Assembly: GCA_021325035.1 (NCBI GenBank)
Contig: JAJPHW010000091.1
Span: 1 to 35,654, forward strand
Direction of reading: 5' to 3'
DNA: 35,654 nt
Source: Terriglobia bacterium
GTDB taxonomy: Bacteria; Acidobacteriota; Terriglobia; Terriglobales; Acidobacteriaceae
Shown here: piece by piece, positions 7,157 to 15,199 of the stretch
How positions within the stretch are numbered: the first letter of the stretch is position 1
Layout of the letters: every line of letters starts with the position of its first letter
The notes under the pieces: generated by a model
Seen by the model: only the letters and a program-made list of their open reading frames with translations
Told to the model about the DNA's origin: nothing
Databases searched by the model: none
Made by a program: the position numbers and the translations under genes

Positions 7157-7618
7157 ATGTCAACGTATTTCCCCAAAGCGGGGGAAATTGTGCGCAAGTG
7201 GTATGTCGTCGACGCGACCGAGCAGACGCTCGGCCGGTTGGCGTCGCAAGTGGCGCGCATCCTCATGGGCAAGGAAAGCCCGAAATATACCCCGTTTCTT
7301 GACACTGGCGATCACGTCATTGTCATCAATGCGGACAAGATCAAGACAACCGGCATGAAGGCCGAGCAGAAGCAGTATCACCACTACACCGGATATCCGG
7401 GTGGCCTGCGCACGGAAGATTACAACAAGCGCCTGGACCGCAAGCCGGAGCAGATTATCGAGTCGGCCATACAGCGCATGTTGCCCAAGAACAAGCTGGG
7501 CAAGCAGATGATCACCAAGCTGAACATCTACCGCGGCGACAAGCATCCGCATGAAGCGCAGAAGCCGCAAGAGTGGACGCTCCTGGTAAAAGCAAGCGCA
7601 AAAGAAGCGCGCGCATAA
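7157..7618 (+). CDS. rplM: 50S ribosomal protein L13
   Basis: The 153-residue protein matches the L13 family along its length. It has [17 protein letters not shown] near the start, a central DHVIVINA strand, the HHYTGYPGG loop and the conserved [17 protein letters not shown] near the end. It binds 23S rRNA early in large-subunit assembly. The ATG at 7157 follows GGGAGA by 6 bases. The short C-terminal tail (KASAKEARA) is within normal variation. It is followed 22 bases later by rpsI, the usual L13-S9 pair, probably co-transcribed from the promoter near 7007. Confidence 0.97.
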   Translation: MSTYFPKAGEIVRKWYVVDATEQTLGRLASQVARILMGKESPKYTPFLDTGDHVIVINADKIKTTGMKAEQKQYHHYTGYPGGLRTEDYNKRLDRKPEQIIESAIQRMLPKNKLGKQMITKLNIYRGDKHPHEAQKPQEWTLLVKASAKEARA

Positions 7619-7640
7619 TTTCAGATTTTTGAGAGGCTAA

Positions 7641-8036
7641 ATGGCTGAGCAAGTTCAATATTACGGAACGGGACGCCGCAAGACGGCGATTGCCCGTGTT
7701 TATTTGCGCCCAGGCAACGGCGACATCAAGATCAACGGCCGTACCTTTGAGGAATATTTCGTGACTCCGGCACAGCGTTCGAGCGCAAAAGCTCCGCTGC
7801 TTTCCACCGAGTCCGGCGGTTCGTTCAACGTAGTCGCACGCGTCGCCGGCGGCGGCGTGAATGGCCAAGCCGACGCGGTGAAGCTGGGCATTGCCCGCGC
7901 ACTCATGGTATTCAACGGCGAATTGCGCAAGAAGCTCAAGACCGAAGGCATGGTCAGCCGCGATTCGCGTGGCAAAGAGCGTAAGAAGTATGGACAGAAG
8001 GGCGCACGTAAGCGCTTCCAGTTCAGCAAGAGATAG
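7641..8036 (+). CDS. rpsI: 30S ribosomal protein S9
   Basis: The 131-residue protein begins with the S9 core [14 protein letters not shown]. It continues through GDIKINGR and [19 protein letters not shown], and ends in the invariant basic tail K-R-F-Q-F-S-K-R. The tail's final residues reach the P-site tRNA in the ribosome. It follows rplM by 22 nt with GAGAGG upstream. No T-rich terminator follows, so transcription may continue into the rpsB leader. Confidence 0.97.
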   Translation: MAEQVQYYGTGRRKTAIARVYLRPGNGDIKINGRTFEEYFVTPAQRSSAKAPLLSTESGGSFNVVARVAGGGVNGQADAVKLGIARALMVFNGELRKKLKTEGMVSRDSRGKERKKYGQKGARKRFQFSKR

Positions 8037-8059
8037 GTTGTAAAGTTTTAAAAATTCTT

Positions 8060-8119
8060 CCCGCGCCTGAGGCACGGGACGGGAATGGCAATCCGGGGCA
8101 GCCTACGGGTGAGCGCCGG
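8060..8119 (+). promoter_or_regulatory. Two-hairpin leader upstream of rpsB
   Basis: Two inverted repeats lie between rpsI and rpsB. The first, 8060-8078, pairs CCCG-GCC with GGC-CGGG around TGA, with one C/A mismatch. The second, 8093-8119, pairs CCGGGGC with GCGCCGG (one mismatch) around a 13-base loop. Neither has a T-tail, so they look more like an mRNA leader structure than terminators. Ribosomal-protein operons often use such leaders for autoregulation; binding by S2 is a guess. Confidence 0.4.
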
Positions 8120-8143
8120 ATGCAGACCACATAAGGAGGTTCA

Positions 8144-9046
8144 TTGGCTAACATCACCATGAAGGAGTTGCTCGAAGCAGGTGTTCACTTCGGGCATCAA
8201 ACGAAGCGCTGGAACCCCAAGATGAAGGAGTACATCTTTGGCGAGCGCAACGGCATTTACATCATTGACCTGCAAAAGACGCTGAAGATGTTCAAGGAAG
8301 CGTCGAAATTCGTGCAGGACCTGGCCGCTGACGGCAAAATTATTCTCTTCGTTGGAACCAAGCGACAGGCGCAAGACGCCATCGCCGAAGAGGCCACGCG
8401 TTGTGGAGGTTTTTACATCAACCAGCGCTGGTTGGGCGGATTGCTCACCAATTGGGTGACGGTGCAGAAGTCGGTGAAACGGCTGAAGGAACTCGATGAC
8501 ATGGCCACGGATGGCCGCTACGAGTTGTTGCCGAAGAAAGAAGTCATCAAACTGGAGCGCGAGCGCAAGCACCTTCAGGCGAACCTCGCGGGCATCAAGA
8601 ATATGAACCGGCTGCCTGACGCGATCTTCGTCATTGACTCAAACAAAGAGCAGATTGCGGTGCGTGAAGCCCGCAAGCTGGGTATTCCCGTGGTCGCGGT
8701 GGTGGATACGAACTGCGATCCGACGGAAGTGGATTATGTAATTCCGGGCAACGATGACGCGCTACGCGCAATCCGCCTGTTTGCCACGAAGATTTCCGAT
8801 TCGATTGCCGAAGGCGCGCAAATGATGAACGACAAGCGCGACGCCGATGTGATCGCGGCAGCAAATCGGGGTGCAACGCCTGTTCACACCGAAGGCGGCG
8901 GGGAAGTTTCCGAAGCCGGAGATTTGGATGCGGTGGGCGAAGAAATCAGCATGGAAGACGTGCTCGCGGCGGGAACGCGCAAGCAACCAGTCGCTGCGAA
9001 AGACGACGCTGAGCCGATTCCGCAAGTCGAGCATCAAACTCTATAG
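8144..9046 (+). CDS. rpsB: 30S ribosomal protein S2
   Basis: The 300-residue S2 contains [15 protein letters not shown] near the N-terminus, RWNPKM, and [10 protein letters not shown]. It also contains [43 protein letters not shown] and [16 protein letters not shown]. The start codon is TTG at 8144, strongly marked by AAGGAGG (8133-8139) five bases earlier and by the family's N-terminus (ANITMKELL). About 50 residues after the S2 core form an acidic, low-complexity tail ([23 protein letters not shown]), as in many non-proteobacterial S2 proteins. It is followed by a hairpin and then tsf. Confidence 0.97.
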   Translation: MANITMKELLEAGVHFGHQTKRWNPKMKEYIFGERNGIYIIDLQKTLKMFKEASKFVQDLAADGKIILFVGTKRQAQDAIAEEATRCGGFYINQRWLGGLLTNWVTVQKSVKRLKELDDMATDGRYELLPKKEVIKLERERKHLQANLAGIKNMNRLPDAIFVIDSNKEQIAVREARKLGIPVVAVVDTNCDPTEVDYVIPGNDDALRAIRLFATKISDSIAEGAQMMNDKRDADVIAAANRGATPVHTEGGGEVSEAGDLDAVGEEISMEDVLAAGTRKQPVAAKDDAEPIPQVEHQTL

Positions 9047-9098
9047 GGCAAGCTCTGTTAGAGCGAGACATCTGCAATCAGTCTCTACAGGACAAACA

Positions 9099-9124
9099 GA
9101 CCCGCGTGTTGTCCGGCGCGGGTC
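9099..9124 (+). terminator. Hairpin between rpsB and tsf (attenuator-like)
   Basis: GACCCGCG (9099-9106) and CGCGGGTC (9117-9124) make a perfect 8-bp stem with a 10-base loop, followed by GAATTTTCT. The short T-run suggests partial termination, which would set the S2 to EF-Ts ratio. Confidence 0.6.
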
Positions 9125-9158
9125 GAATTTTCTAAAGCGTAATTAGGAAGCAAAATTT

Positions 9159-9815
9159 ATGAGCACAACTACAGTGAATATCTCTGCCGCACAAGTGAAA
9201 GACCTCCGGGACAAGACCGGAGCGCCCATGATGGACTGCAAAAAGGCCCTCACCGAGGCCAAGGGCGACATCGAAGAAGCCGTTGTGCTTCTGCGCAAGC
9301 GCGGAGCCACCGTTGCCGAGCGAAAAGCGGGACGCGTGACCAGCGAGGGTTCTGTGTCCAGCTACATCCATGCCGGAGGCAAAATCGGCGTTCTGCTCGA
9401 AGTCAACTGCGAGAGCGATTTCGTTGCCCGCACCGATGACTTCAAGGAGCTGGTGCATGACATTTCCATGCACATCGCAGCGAGCGATCCGAAGTTCGTC
9501 CGCAAGGAAGACGTAACACCGGAAGCTTTCGAGCGCGAGAAAGACATTTATCGCGCCCAAGCCGCGGCGACGGGCAAGCCGCCGGCAGTGGTGGAGAAGA
9601 TCGTTGCGGGCAAGATGGATAAATTCTATGAAGAAGTCTGCCTGCTTGAGCAGCCCTTCATCAAAGACCAGACCATCAGCATTTCGCAGTTGATTGCCGC
9701 GAAAATCGGCAAGCTGGGCGAGAACATCGCGGTCCGCCGCTTCGCCCGCTTCAAGGTCGGCGATCCTGGCGAGACCATCGCCATCACGCAACCAACTGAA
9801 CAAAAAGCTGAATAA
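9159..9815 (+). CDS. tsf: Translation elongation factor Ts
   Basis: EF-Ts releases GDP from EF-Tu. The 218-residue protein has the N-terminal UBA-like helix set ([29 protein letters not shown]), where canonical EF-Ts sequences read TGAGMMDCK. It also has the core signature [19 protein letters not shown]. It is shorter than E. coli EF-Ts (about 283) and corresponds to the compact form with a reduced C-terminal half. AGGAAG lies upstream. A strong terminator after the stop closes the rpsB-tsf unit. Confidence 0.97.
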   Translation: MSTTTVNISAAQVKDLRDKTGAPMMDCKKALTEAKGDIEEAVVLLRKRGATVAERKAGRVTSEGSVSSYIHAGGKIGVLLEVNCESDFVARTDDFKELVHDISMHIAASDPKFVRKEDVTPEAFEREKDIYRAQAAATGKPPAVVEKIVAGKMDKFYEEVCLLEQPFIKDQTISISQLIAAKIGKLGENIAVRRFARFKVGDPGETIAITQPTEQKAE

Positions 9816-9820
9816 TCGAA

Positions 9821-9845
9821 GGGCGCCAAAAGGCGCCCTTTTTTT
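9821..9845 (+). terminator. Intrinsic terminator after tsf
   Basis: GGGCGCC (9821-9827), loop AAAA, GGCGCCC (9832-9838), then seven T. It is a perfect 7-bp GC-rich stem with a T-run, six bases after the tsf stop. Confidence 0.95.
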
Positions 9846-9861
9846 CTGTCTCGCGCTCGCC

Positions 9862-9867
9862 TACAAT
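9862..9867 (+). promoter_or_regulatory. Candidate -10 box (TACAAT) before pyrH
   Basis: TACAAT ends 12 bases before the pyrH ATG at 9880, downstream of the tsf terminator, so pyrH needs its own promoter here. No good -35 and no clear Shine-Dalgarno are seen. A very short 5' leader (about 5 bases) is implied. Confidence 0.35.
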
Positions 9868-9879
9868 TTCGAGAACCGA

Positions 9880-10596
9880 ATGACTGCTCCCATTTTCAAA
9901 CGCATATTGCTCAAGCTCTCCGGTGAAGCGCTGGCGGCCGACCAGGGTTTCGGCGTTGACACAGCGCACATCCACGCAATCGCCGCGGAAATTGCCGACG
10001 TTCGCGCCTTGGGGATCCAAATTGCCATCGTCGTCGGTGGGGGCAATTTCTTTCGCGGCGTAGCACAACAAGCCAAAGACATGGACCGCGTTTCCGCCGA
10101 CCACATGGGCATGTTGGCAACGGTCATTAACGCACTCGCCTTGCAGGATGCGCTCGAAAAACAGGGCGTCTATACGCGAGTAATGTCGGCCATCGAGATG
10201 AACCAAGTGGCGGAGCCGTTTATTCGCCGCCGTGCCATTCGCCATTTGGAAAAGGAACGGGTTGTGATTTTTGCCGGAGGCACGGGCAATCCTTATTTTT
10301 CAACTGACACCGCCGCCTCACTTCGCGCCATGGAAATCAAGGCTGACGTCATCCTCAAAGCTACAAAAGTGGATGGCATCTACGATGCCGATCCCATGAT
10401 TGTGCGCGACGCCAAGAAGTTCTCCCACATCACTTACATGGATGTGCTGAAAAAAGGACTCAAGGTGATGGACTCCACGGCCATCTCCCTCTGCAAAGAC
10501 AATAACCTTCCCATTGTCATCTTCAATCTGAACGAAAGCGGCAACATCAAGCGAGTCGTAACCGGAGAGAAGATCGGGTCTCTAGTTAGCGCGTAG
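9880..10596 (+). CDS. pyrH: UMP kinase
   Basis: The enzyme phosphorylates UMP to UDP with ATP in pyrimidine nucleotide synthesis. The 238-residue amino-acid-kinase fold shows [12 protein letters not shown] at the N-terminus, [10 protein letters not shown] (phosphate loop), [16 protein letters not shown] and [13 protein letters not shown] (nucleotide-binding segment). The ATG at 9880 gives the normal family N-terminus. The frame is open further upstream but that part overlaps tsf and its terminator, so it is excluded. In most bacteria frr follows directly; here a minus-strand four-gene unit separates them. Confidence 0.96.
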   Translation: MTAPIFKRILLKLSGEALAADQGFGVDTAHIHAIAAEIADVRALGIQIAIVVGGGNFFRGVAQQAKDMDRVSADHMGMLATVINALALQDALEKQGVYTRVMSAIEMNQVAEPFIRRRAIRHLEKERVVIFAGGTGNPYFSTDTAASLRAMEIKADVILKATKVDGIYDADPMIVRDAKKFSHITYMDVLKKGLKVMDSTAISLCKDNNLPIVIFNLNESGNIKRVVTGEKIGSLVSA

Positions 10597-10614
10597 GAAT
10601 TCGTACCACGCGCT
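10588..10614. terminator. Hairpin at the pyrH stop, between convergent genes
   Basis: AGCGCGT (10588-10594) and ACGCGCT (10608-10614) form a perfect 7-bp stem with a 13-base loop spanning the pyrH stop codon, followed by TTGATT. It sits between pyrH and the convergent membrane-protein gene ending at 10619, so it may stop both transcripts. Confidence 0.5.
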
Positions 10615-10618
10615 TTGA

Positions 10619-11308
10619 TTAAAGATTGCTTCCCGACAAAACCTGTATTCGCTTGTATGCGCTGGCGAAGCGGACTCGCACCATCCAGAAAATCAACATA
10701 ACGAGCGGCAAGATCGCCGGAATCATCAGCACGCTGGATTGTTGCAACCAAAGCGGAAATACCTTGGTGCCTTGTCCCAGGAAAAATGACCCTGAGGCGA
10801 TGAACAATCCGAAACACATGCGCCAAAGATGACGTGAGATGCGCTGCACTCCAGAAACGCCTCGCAGAATCATACGAAGATCTCCCGCAGCAGCAAGCAG
10901 CATGATGGAACCCATGAAGATGTCCATGCCGGGAAGGACTCCGGCTTCCGTCGCCATTTTGCCGGTAATAACCGCGTATGCATGGGCCAGACTGAGAACG
11001 CCAATAGCAAATGCCACCAGAAAACCAACCCAATCGAAAATATTGCTCTCGCTATTCCTGCGTCTGGCAGTCAACCATGCTGTCGAAATCATGTAAAGCG
11101 TAAGAATGCCGCCGCCGACATTGTTCGGCTGGTGTTTCATGATCGCCAGAGGAATGGCGCTGGCGGCCATGGTCATCATCGCGATGACGAAAACATTTCC
11201 TGATTGCGCGTGGCGGCGAGATCCTTTGCGATAGATCATCGCCGCAGTTCCCGACAGAATCCCAATGATGCCCGCCGAGATATGAAGAATGAGCAATGGC
11301 AATCGCAT
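10619..11308 (-). CDS. Polytopic membrane protein, DUF2306-like
   Basis: The 229-residue protein has about seven hydrophobic segments. The first begins right after the start (LLILHISAGIIGILSGTAAMI), followed by a short basic loop (YRKGSRRHAQSGN). This arrangement, with HISAG in helix 1 and K-G-x-x-H-x-x-x-G-x-x-F in the first loop, is typical of the DUF2306 family of unknown function. H-L-W-R-M in a later helix also fits. AAGGAA precedes the ATG. It is the last gene of a probable operon with the zinc-ribbon protein (18-nt gap), anti-sigma factor and sigma factor. Confidence 0.7.
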   Translation of the reverse strand: MRLPLLILHISAGIIGILSGTAAMIYRKGSRRHAQSGNVFVIAMMTMAASAIPLAIMKHQPNNVGGGILTLYMISTAWLTARRRNSESNIFDWVGFLVAFAIGVLSLAHAYAVITGKMATEAGVLPGMDIFMGSIMLLAAAGDLRMILRGVSGVQRISRHLWRMCFGLFIASGSFFLGQGTKVFPLWLQQSSVLMIPAILPLVMLIFWMVRVRFASAYKRIQVLSGSNL

Positions 11309-11326
11309 ATTTCTGTTCCTTCTCGA

Positions 11327-11830
11327 TTACTGCGCAGCCTTATTGCCCTGCGTTGTTCCGCAGTAGGGACAATACGTATCGCCAGCGCTAACAATTCGCT
11401 GACACTGTGGACAGCTCGGACTCAATTTGTAGTTGCAACCTGGACAGAAATTGAATCCCGGCTGAATCGCATTTCCACATTGCGGGCAAGAACTGGGCAG
11501 AGGTCTTCGGAGAACAAAATAGAGAAGAAGCCCAATGCCGTTGGGAACACAAATGGCAATAATCGTCCATAACGTTGGACTCATACCGCGGCGCTTGGCA
11601 TCGCGATTTACGTAGCCGATTAAGGCGAACAGGCAGACCGCACCGATTCCAGCTAACAAGCCGAGCAGAAAGCGTCCCCAAGCCGGAGGGCATTGCGTTT
11701 GGTGAACCATTTCGAAATTAAAAAACCACTGCGCAGCGATGAACGCGATCGAGGCCAGCGCCCACGCCCACGCGGGGATAATTCTTAGGTGCGACTTAAA
11801 TCCTGTTTGAGTTTCGCTCTTAACCTGCAT
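11327..11830 (-). CDS. Membrane-anchored double zinc-ribbon protein
   Basis: The 167-residue protein has three predicted membrane helices at about 17-38, 53-73 and 87-107. The third lies in a cardiolipase_N-like stretch (DAKRRGMSP, then VPNGIGLLLYF). A C-terminal double zinc ribbon has eight cysteines in four CxxC pairs: C115/C118, C129/C132, C140/C143 and C154/C157. The ribbon should face the cytoplasm. Function is not recognised. Such ribbons bind zinc and often mediate protein contacts. Its place 24 nt after the anti-sigma gene suggests it belongs to the same regulatory unit, which is an inference. Confidence 0.75.
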   Translation of the reverse strand: MQVKSETQTGFKSHLRIIPAWAWALASIAFIAAQWFFNFEMVHQTQCPPAWGRFLLGLLAGIGAVCLFALIGYVNRDAKRRGMSPTLWTIIAICVPNGIGLLLYFVLRRPLPSSCPQCGNAIQPGFNFCPGCNYKLSPSCPQCQRIVSAGDTYCPYCGTTQGNKAAQ

Positions 11831-11854
11831 AAAGGTTTCTCCGCTTTCTTAATC

Positions 11855-12325
11855 TCAATGCTTTTCTTCGTCGTGGCTTAAATGCGTACCGCGAGCGAGA
11901 AGCAGAACACTCGCAGCCAATGCCGGCACAACACAAAAGAATGCAAAACCTGCCTGCCAAACTGAATTGGAGACGCCAGCCTGCTCCCCCATCCAGGCAA
12001 AGAGCCGCCATAAAAGAGGCGCCGTTAGCGCGGTGGAAACTCCTACGCCGACACAAGCCATCCCCACGAGCCACATACGCTCGCGGGCCTCGCGCAGCCG
12101 GGCAGCATGGAACCGCACCCTCATTTGTGTGGCGCGCACTAATCGGGAGTCGGCAGCAATAGGCTCAGAACGCAAGGCGCGAACTACTTGGCTCGCTGCT
12201 TCCTGATAATTACGACACACACCGCACTCGTTCAGGTGTTTCCCCAGCGCAATTTGCTGTGCATCCGAAAGGCTGTCAACCAGTGCGATCCACTCGCGCG
12301 CTTCATCATGTGTGTTCCGCGTCAT
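11855..12325 (-). CDS. Anti-sigma factor with zinc-binding (ZAS) domain
   Basis: The 156-residue protein has an H-x3-C-x2-C motif (H30, C34, C37) in a helical N-terminal domain, the mark of zinc-binding anti-sigma domains. Two hydrophobic segments follow, at about 84-113 and 121-145, then a short tail with several His/Glu/Asp. It should hold the preceding ECF sigma factor at the membrane. Its ATG overlaps the sigma stop (shared ATGA at 12322-12325), so the two are translated together, as expected for a sigma/anti-sigma pair. The signal it senses is unknown. Confidence 0.85.
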   Translation of the reverse strand: MTRNTHDEAREWIALVDSLSDAQQIALGKHLNECGVCRNYQEAASQVVRALRSEPIAADSRLVRATQMRVRFHAARLREARERMWLVGMACVGVGVSTALTAPLLWRLFAWMGEQAGVSNSVWQAGFAFFCVVPALAASVLLLARGTHLSHDEEKH

Positions 12326-12882
12326 GCTTGCATTCCCCCCAAATGCCCCATCAAGAGATTGAGGCCTCGATACAGCCGTGATTTCACCGTACCCACTGGC
12401 GCGCTGGTGACTGCGGCAATTTCATCCAAAGTCATACCTTCCTGAAAACGCAGCACCACCGCCTCACGATATTCCACCGGGATATTCACCAATGCCGAGT
12501 TAATGCGCTCGGCCTGCTCATGCTGGGCAACAACCTCCCATGCCATCGGACGCGGGTCGGGTGGTTCGAAGGGCGTGTTGTCTTCGTTCTCCATGAGCCC
12601 ATCAAGGCTTACAGGATTTTTCTTTCGAAAATAATCGATGACCAAGTTGCGTGCGACGGCATAGAGCCACGTGCTGAATTCCCGCTGTCCGTCATATTGG
12701 TGGCCGCGCTCCAGCACGCGAATCCAGGTCTCCTGGAAGAGATCTTCGGCCAACTCACGATTGCCGGATAGATGGATCAAATAGCGCAGCAGCCGGTGCT
12801 GATACTGCTCAATGAGACGATCCAAGAGGTCTGGGTCGCGCAGGCGAAGACCGCGAGCAATGGTGCTGGCTTCGGATTCCAT
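12322..12882 (-). CDS. ECF-family RNA polymerase sigma factor
   Basis: The 186-residue form has sigma region 2 at about residues 20-90 (LAEDLFQETWIRVLE, then STWLYAVARNLVIDYFRKK). An acidic linker follows, then region 4 at about 128-180 (PVEYREAVVLRFQEGMTLDEIA, then VGTVKSRLYRGL). It directs core polymerase to a small regulon, probably including its own operon. The start is uncertain: ATG 12882 is chosen because region 2 follows normally. ATG 12915 or the longer open frame to 13011 are possible, none with a clear ribosome-binding site. It heads a minus-strand unit of four genes. Confidence 0.9.
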   Translation of the reverse strand: MESEASTIARGLRLRDPDLLDRLIEQYQHRLLRYLIHLSGNRELAEDLFQETWIRVLERGHQYDGQREFSTWLYAVARNLVIDYFRKKNPVSLDGLMENEDNTPFEPPDPRPMAWEVVAQHEQAERINSALVNIPVEYREAVVLRFQEGMTLDEIAAVTSAPVGTVKSRLYRGLNLLMGHLGGMQA

Positions 12883-13030
12883 TACACTCACGAAATAATA
12901 AGCTGCGGCGTTCATGCTACCCGATATACGGGCGAGGGGCGAAAAAAGATGCAGAGCGGGAAATATTCGTCCACGAGACGGTAAGCCATTGATATTCGAC
13001 CAGATATTCACTAAGCTTTGTATGCTGATG

Positions 13031-13050
13031 CCGCGTCCGCGGTTTATAAT
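13031..13050 (+). promoter_or_regulatory. frr promoter region with palindrome and TATAAT
   Basis: A perfect TATAAT lies at 13045-13050, about 37 bases before frr. Immediately upstream CCGCG-TC-CGCGG (13031-13042) forms an inverted repeat inside the -35/-10 spacer region, where a repressor could act. No good -35 is seen (TTGTAT at 13018 is 21 bases away). Confidence 0.45.
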
Positions 13051-13087
13051 CTAACGTTTTAATTCCTACAAAGACGGAGCTATAGCG

Positions 13088-13675
13088 ATGGCGCAATCCA
13101 TCATGGCTGGGCTGCCTGGCCTGAAAGACACTTACGTTCAACTGAAAACCCGCATGGATAAGGCGGTGGAAGACTTCCGCAAGGCGATGGCTGCGACCCG
13201 TACAGGGCGCGCCTCGGTGCACATGCTCGATGGGGTAATGGTCGAAGCTTATGGCGATCGTATGCCCCTTAATCAGGTGGCACAGGTGCATGCGCCGGAG
13301 CCACAGTTGATCACAGTGCAACCGTATGATCCGACGGTGCTTCCTGCAATTGAAAAAGCAATACGCTCGGGCGAACTGGGCCTGAATCCCATGAATGACG
13401 GCAAGATGATCCGCGTCCCGGTGCCGCCGCTCACGGAAGAGCGCCGAAAAGACATGGTGAAGCATTTGAACAAAATCCTGGAAGAACATCGCACTGCGGT
13501 TCGGAACATCCGGCGCGATGGTAACGACGCCATCAAGAAAGCGATGAAGGACAAGAAGATCTCCGAGGATGACGAAAAACGTTCAATGGAAGAGATCCAA
13601 AAACTGACGGACGACGAAATCAAGAAGATGGAAGAGATGAGCAAAGGCAAAGAAAAAGAAGTGATGGAGATTTAA
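13088..13675 (+). CDS. frr: Ribosome recycling factor
   Basis: RRF, with EF-G, splits post-termination ribosomes. The 195-residue protein has the three-helix-bundle signatures ATRTGRASVHMLDGVMVEAY, PYDP near residue 79, and VPPLTEERRKDMVKHLNK. It also has the late helix RNIRRDGNDAIKKAMKD. ATG 13088 follows CGGAG by about 9 bases; an alternative ATG at 13103 would still leave the domain whole. It usually follows pyrH, and here the sigma/anti-sigma unit intervenes, so frr has its own promoter region. A perfect 10-bp hairpin lies 38 bases after the stop. Confidence 0.97.
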   Translation: MAQSIMAGLPGLKDTYVQLKTRMDKAVEDFRKAMAATRTGRASVHMLDGVMVEAYGDRMPLNQVAQVHAPEPQLITVQPYDPTVLPAIEKAIRSGELGLNPMNDGKMIRVPVPPLTEERRKDMVKHLNKILEEHRTAVRNIRRDGNDAIKKAMKDKKISEDDEKRSMEEIQKLTDDEIKKMEEMSKGKEKEVMEI

Positions 13676-13712
13676 CTCGACTGGGCAGACGTCCGCGCCT
13701 GCTTCAGATAAC

Positions 13713-13735
13713 ACCCGGTAACCTGGTTACCGGGT
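13713..13735 (+). terminator. Perfect 10-bp hairpin after frr
   Basis: ACCCGGTAAC (13713-13722), loop CTG, GTTACCGGGT (13726-13735). The stem is perfect but no T-run follows, so it may terminate weakly, protect the frr 3' end, or be a repeat. A similar GGTAACC core occurs after the ATP-grasp gene. Confidence 0.6.
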
Positions 13736-13748
13736 CAGCGCTCTTCTA

Positions 13749-13793
13749 CCCTGTACCTGCGTAAGAAACTCCCCCAAATCCTGGTACAGGGAG
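13749..13793 (+). promoter_or_regulatory. Leader hairpin overlapping the lipoprotein ribosome-binding site
   Basis: CCCTGTACC (13749-13757) can pair perfectly with GGTACAGGG (13783-13791) across a 25-base loop. The 3' arm contains the start of the Shine-Dalgarno AGGGAG (13788-13793) of the gene starting at 13800. When folded it would hide that site. Confidence 0.4.
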
Positions 13794-13799
13794 CTTTCC

Positions 13800-15176
13800 A
13801 TGAAACGCACTTTTGCAGTTTTCTTTACACTTGCGCTGACAGCGCTGACCTTGGCTTGCGGCGGAGGCACCTCGACCAGCTCTTCTGGCAGTGGGGCTTC
13901 CCAAGGCTCGATGTTCATCACTGGCGAGGATGCCCCGTTGCCTTCCGTCGTCTCGTTTAACATCACCATTAACAGCATTACTTTACAAAATAGTTCGACA
14001 ACCGTGACCGCGCTTTCCACGCCGACCACAGTGGACTTCGGCCGATTGGTCGGTTTGCGCTCATTGCTGGGCTTTAACACGATCCCGGCGGGTAAATACA
14101 CGAGCGCGACGTTTACTCTGGCGAATCCTGTCATTTCCTACGTGGACATGACGCAAAATCCTCCAGCGCTGACGCAGTTAAATGGCACACTCACCACCTC
14201 AACGGTGACAGTGGCTTTCCCGCAAGCGATGGTTGTAACAGCGAACGGATTGGGCGGCTTGCACATGGATTTCGATCTACGCCAGTCACTGGCAACCGAC
14301 TCTAATGGCCAGATTACCGGCCAAGTGAACCCCACGATAGACATCATGGCGGTCTCGGCATCGGACGAAGAAGGCGAGATCACCGATTTCACCGGCAACG
14401 TGATTTCGAGCAATGCTTCCTCGAATAACTTCACCATGCAAGGGCCTTACGGATTTCAGGAAGTCGTTGATGTCAACTCCTCCACACAATTCAACGGAAC
14501 CTACGGAATTGGCAGCATACCGTCGGAGGCTATTGTTTCGGTTGAAGGGACGGTCCAGGCCGATGGCAGCATTCTTGCCAAGCTCGTCGAAGTGATTACA
14601 ACCGACGAGGCCTTCATTTCCGGTCGCGTTCTGGCCATCAACCCAACAACTGGCCCCGTACAGACCGTAACGATGTATGTGGGCGAAGAGCTCAATACGA
14701 ACGGCGTTATTCCGGTTGATACAGTGCAAACCATTGACTTGAGCGCCGTCACGCAATACGACGTGTGCTTCTTCGATAACTGGTTTACTACTCTTCTGTT
14801 CAACAATTCATCTTTGGTAGTTGGGCAACGCATCTTCATCGGCGGTACGGTGGATACGACCAGCAATACATTCGTGCCCGATATGGTTTCGTTGCGCCGT
14901 CAAGGAACGATCGGCACGCTAGTTGGAAACAGCGTGAATATTGTGAGTGGAAACCAGGGCAACTTCCAGCTGAGCAACAATGGATTGCTGGAGTACTCCG
15001 CGAATGGACCATTCACAGTACAGACAGGCGACCTGACGCTCTTCCTGAACGTCAACGGATTGTCTGGATTGCAATCAGCGGGTTCAGCTAATGTGCTGGC
15101 GCGCGGAATTGTCCTTAAGGACCCCAATACCGGCCTGCCGCAGATCTGGGCTCACCGAGTACGGGTTCTGCAATAA
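13800..15176 (+). CDS. DUF4382/DUF5666-type lipoprotein
   Basis: The 458-residue exported protein has a lipoprotein signal ending L-T-L-A-C, with lipidated C20, followed by a Ser/Gly-rich linker (residues about 24-36). The N-terminal part (GSMFITGEDAPLPSVVSFNITINSI) matches DUF4382. Later repeated beta-rich modules (DFTGNVIS, GTVQADGSILAKLVEVI, ISGRVLAI, GTVDTTSNTFVPDMV) match DUF5666, a small-barrel domain of unknown function. It is probably anchored in the outer or inner membrane facing the periplasm. Such lipoproteins are frequent in acidobacteria. AGGGAG precedes the ATG and a strong terminator follows the stop. Confidence 0.85.
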   Translation: MKRTFAVFFTLALTALTLACGGGTSTSSSGSGASQGSMFITGEDAPLPSVVSFNITINSITLQNSSTTVTALSTPTTVDFGRLVGLRSLLGFNTIPAGKYTSATFTLANPVISYVDMTQNPPALTQLNGTLTTSTVTVAFPQAMVVTANGLGGLHMDFDLRQSLATDSNGQITGQVNPTIDIMAVSASDEEGEITDFTGNVISSNASSNNFTMQGPYGFQEVVDVNSSTQFNGTYGIGSIPSEAIVSVEGTVQADGSILAKLVEVITTDEAFISGRVLAINPTTGPVQTVTMYVGEELNTNGVIPVDTVQTIDLSAVTQYDVCFFDNWFTTLLFNNSSLVVGQRIFIGGTVDTTSNTFVPDMVSLRRQGTIGTLVGNSVNIVSGNQGNFQLSNNGLLEYSANGPFTVQTGDLTLFLNVNGLSGLQSAGSANVLARGIVLKDPNTGLPQIWAHRVRVLQ

Positions 15177-15199
15177 GTAAAAAGAACAATCATTCACCA

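Noticed and set aside
7512-8075. 187-codon minus-strand frame opposite rpsI
   Set aside because: It overlaps conserved S9 and the end of L13, with no family match; a shadow.
9132-9803. 223-codon minus-strand frame opposite tsf
   Set aside because: It mirrors the EF-Ts coding region almost exactly and carries no motif.
12917-13489. 190-codon minus-strand frame opposite frr
   Set aside because: It covers the conserved RRF region; composition is that of an antisense shadow.
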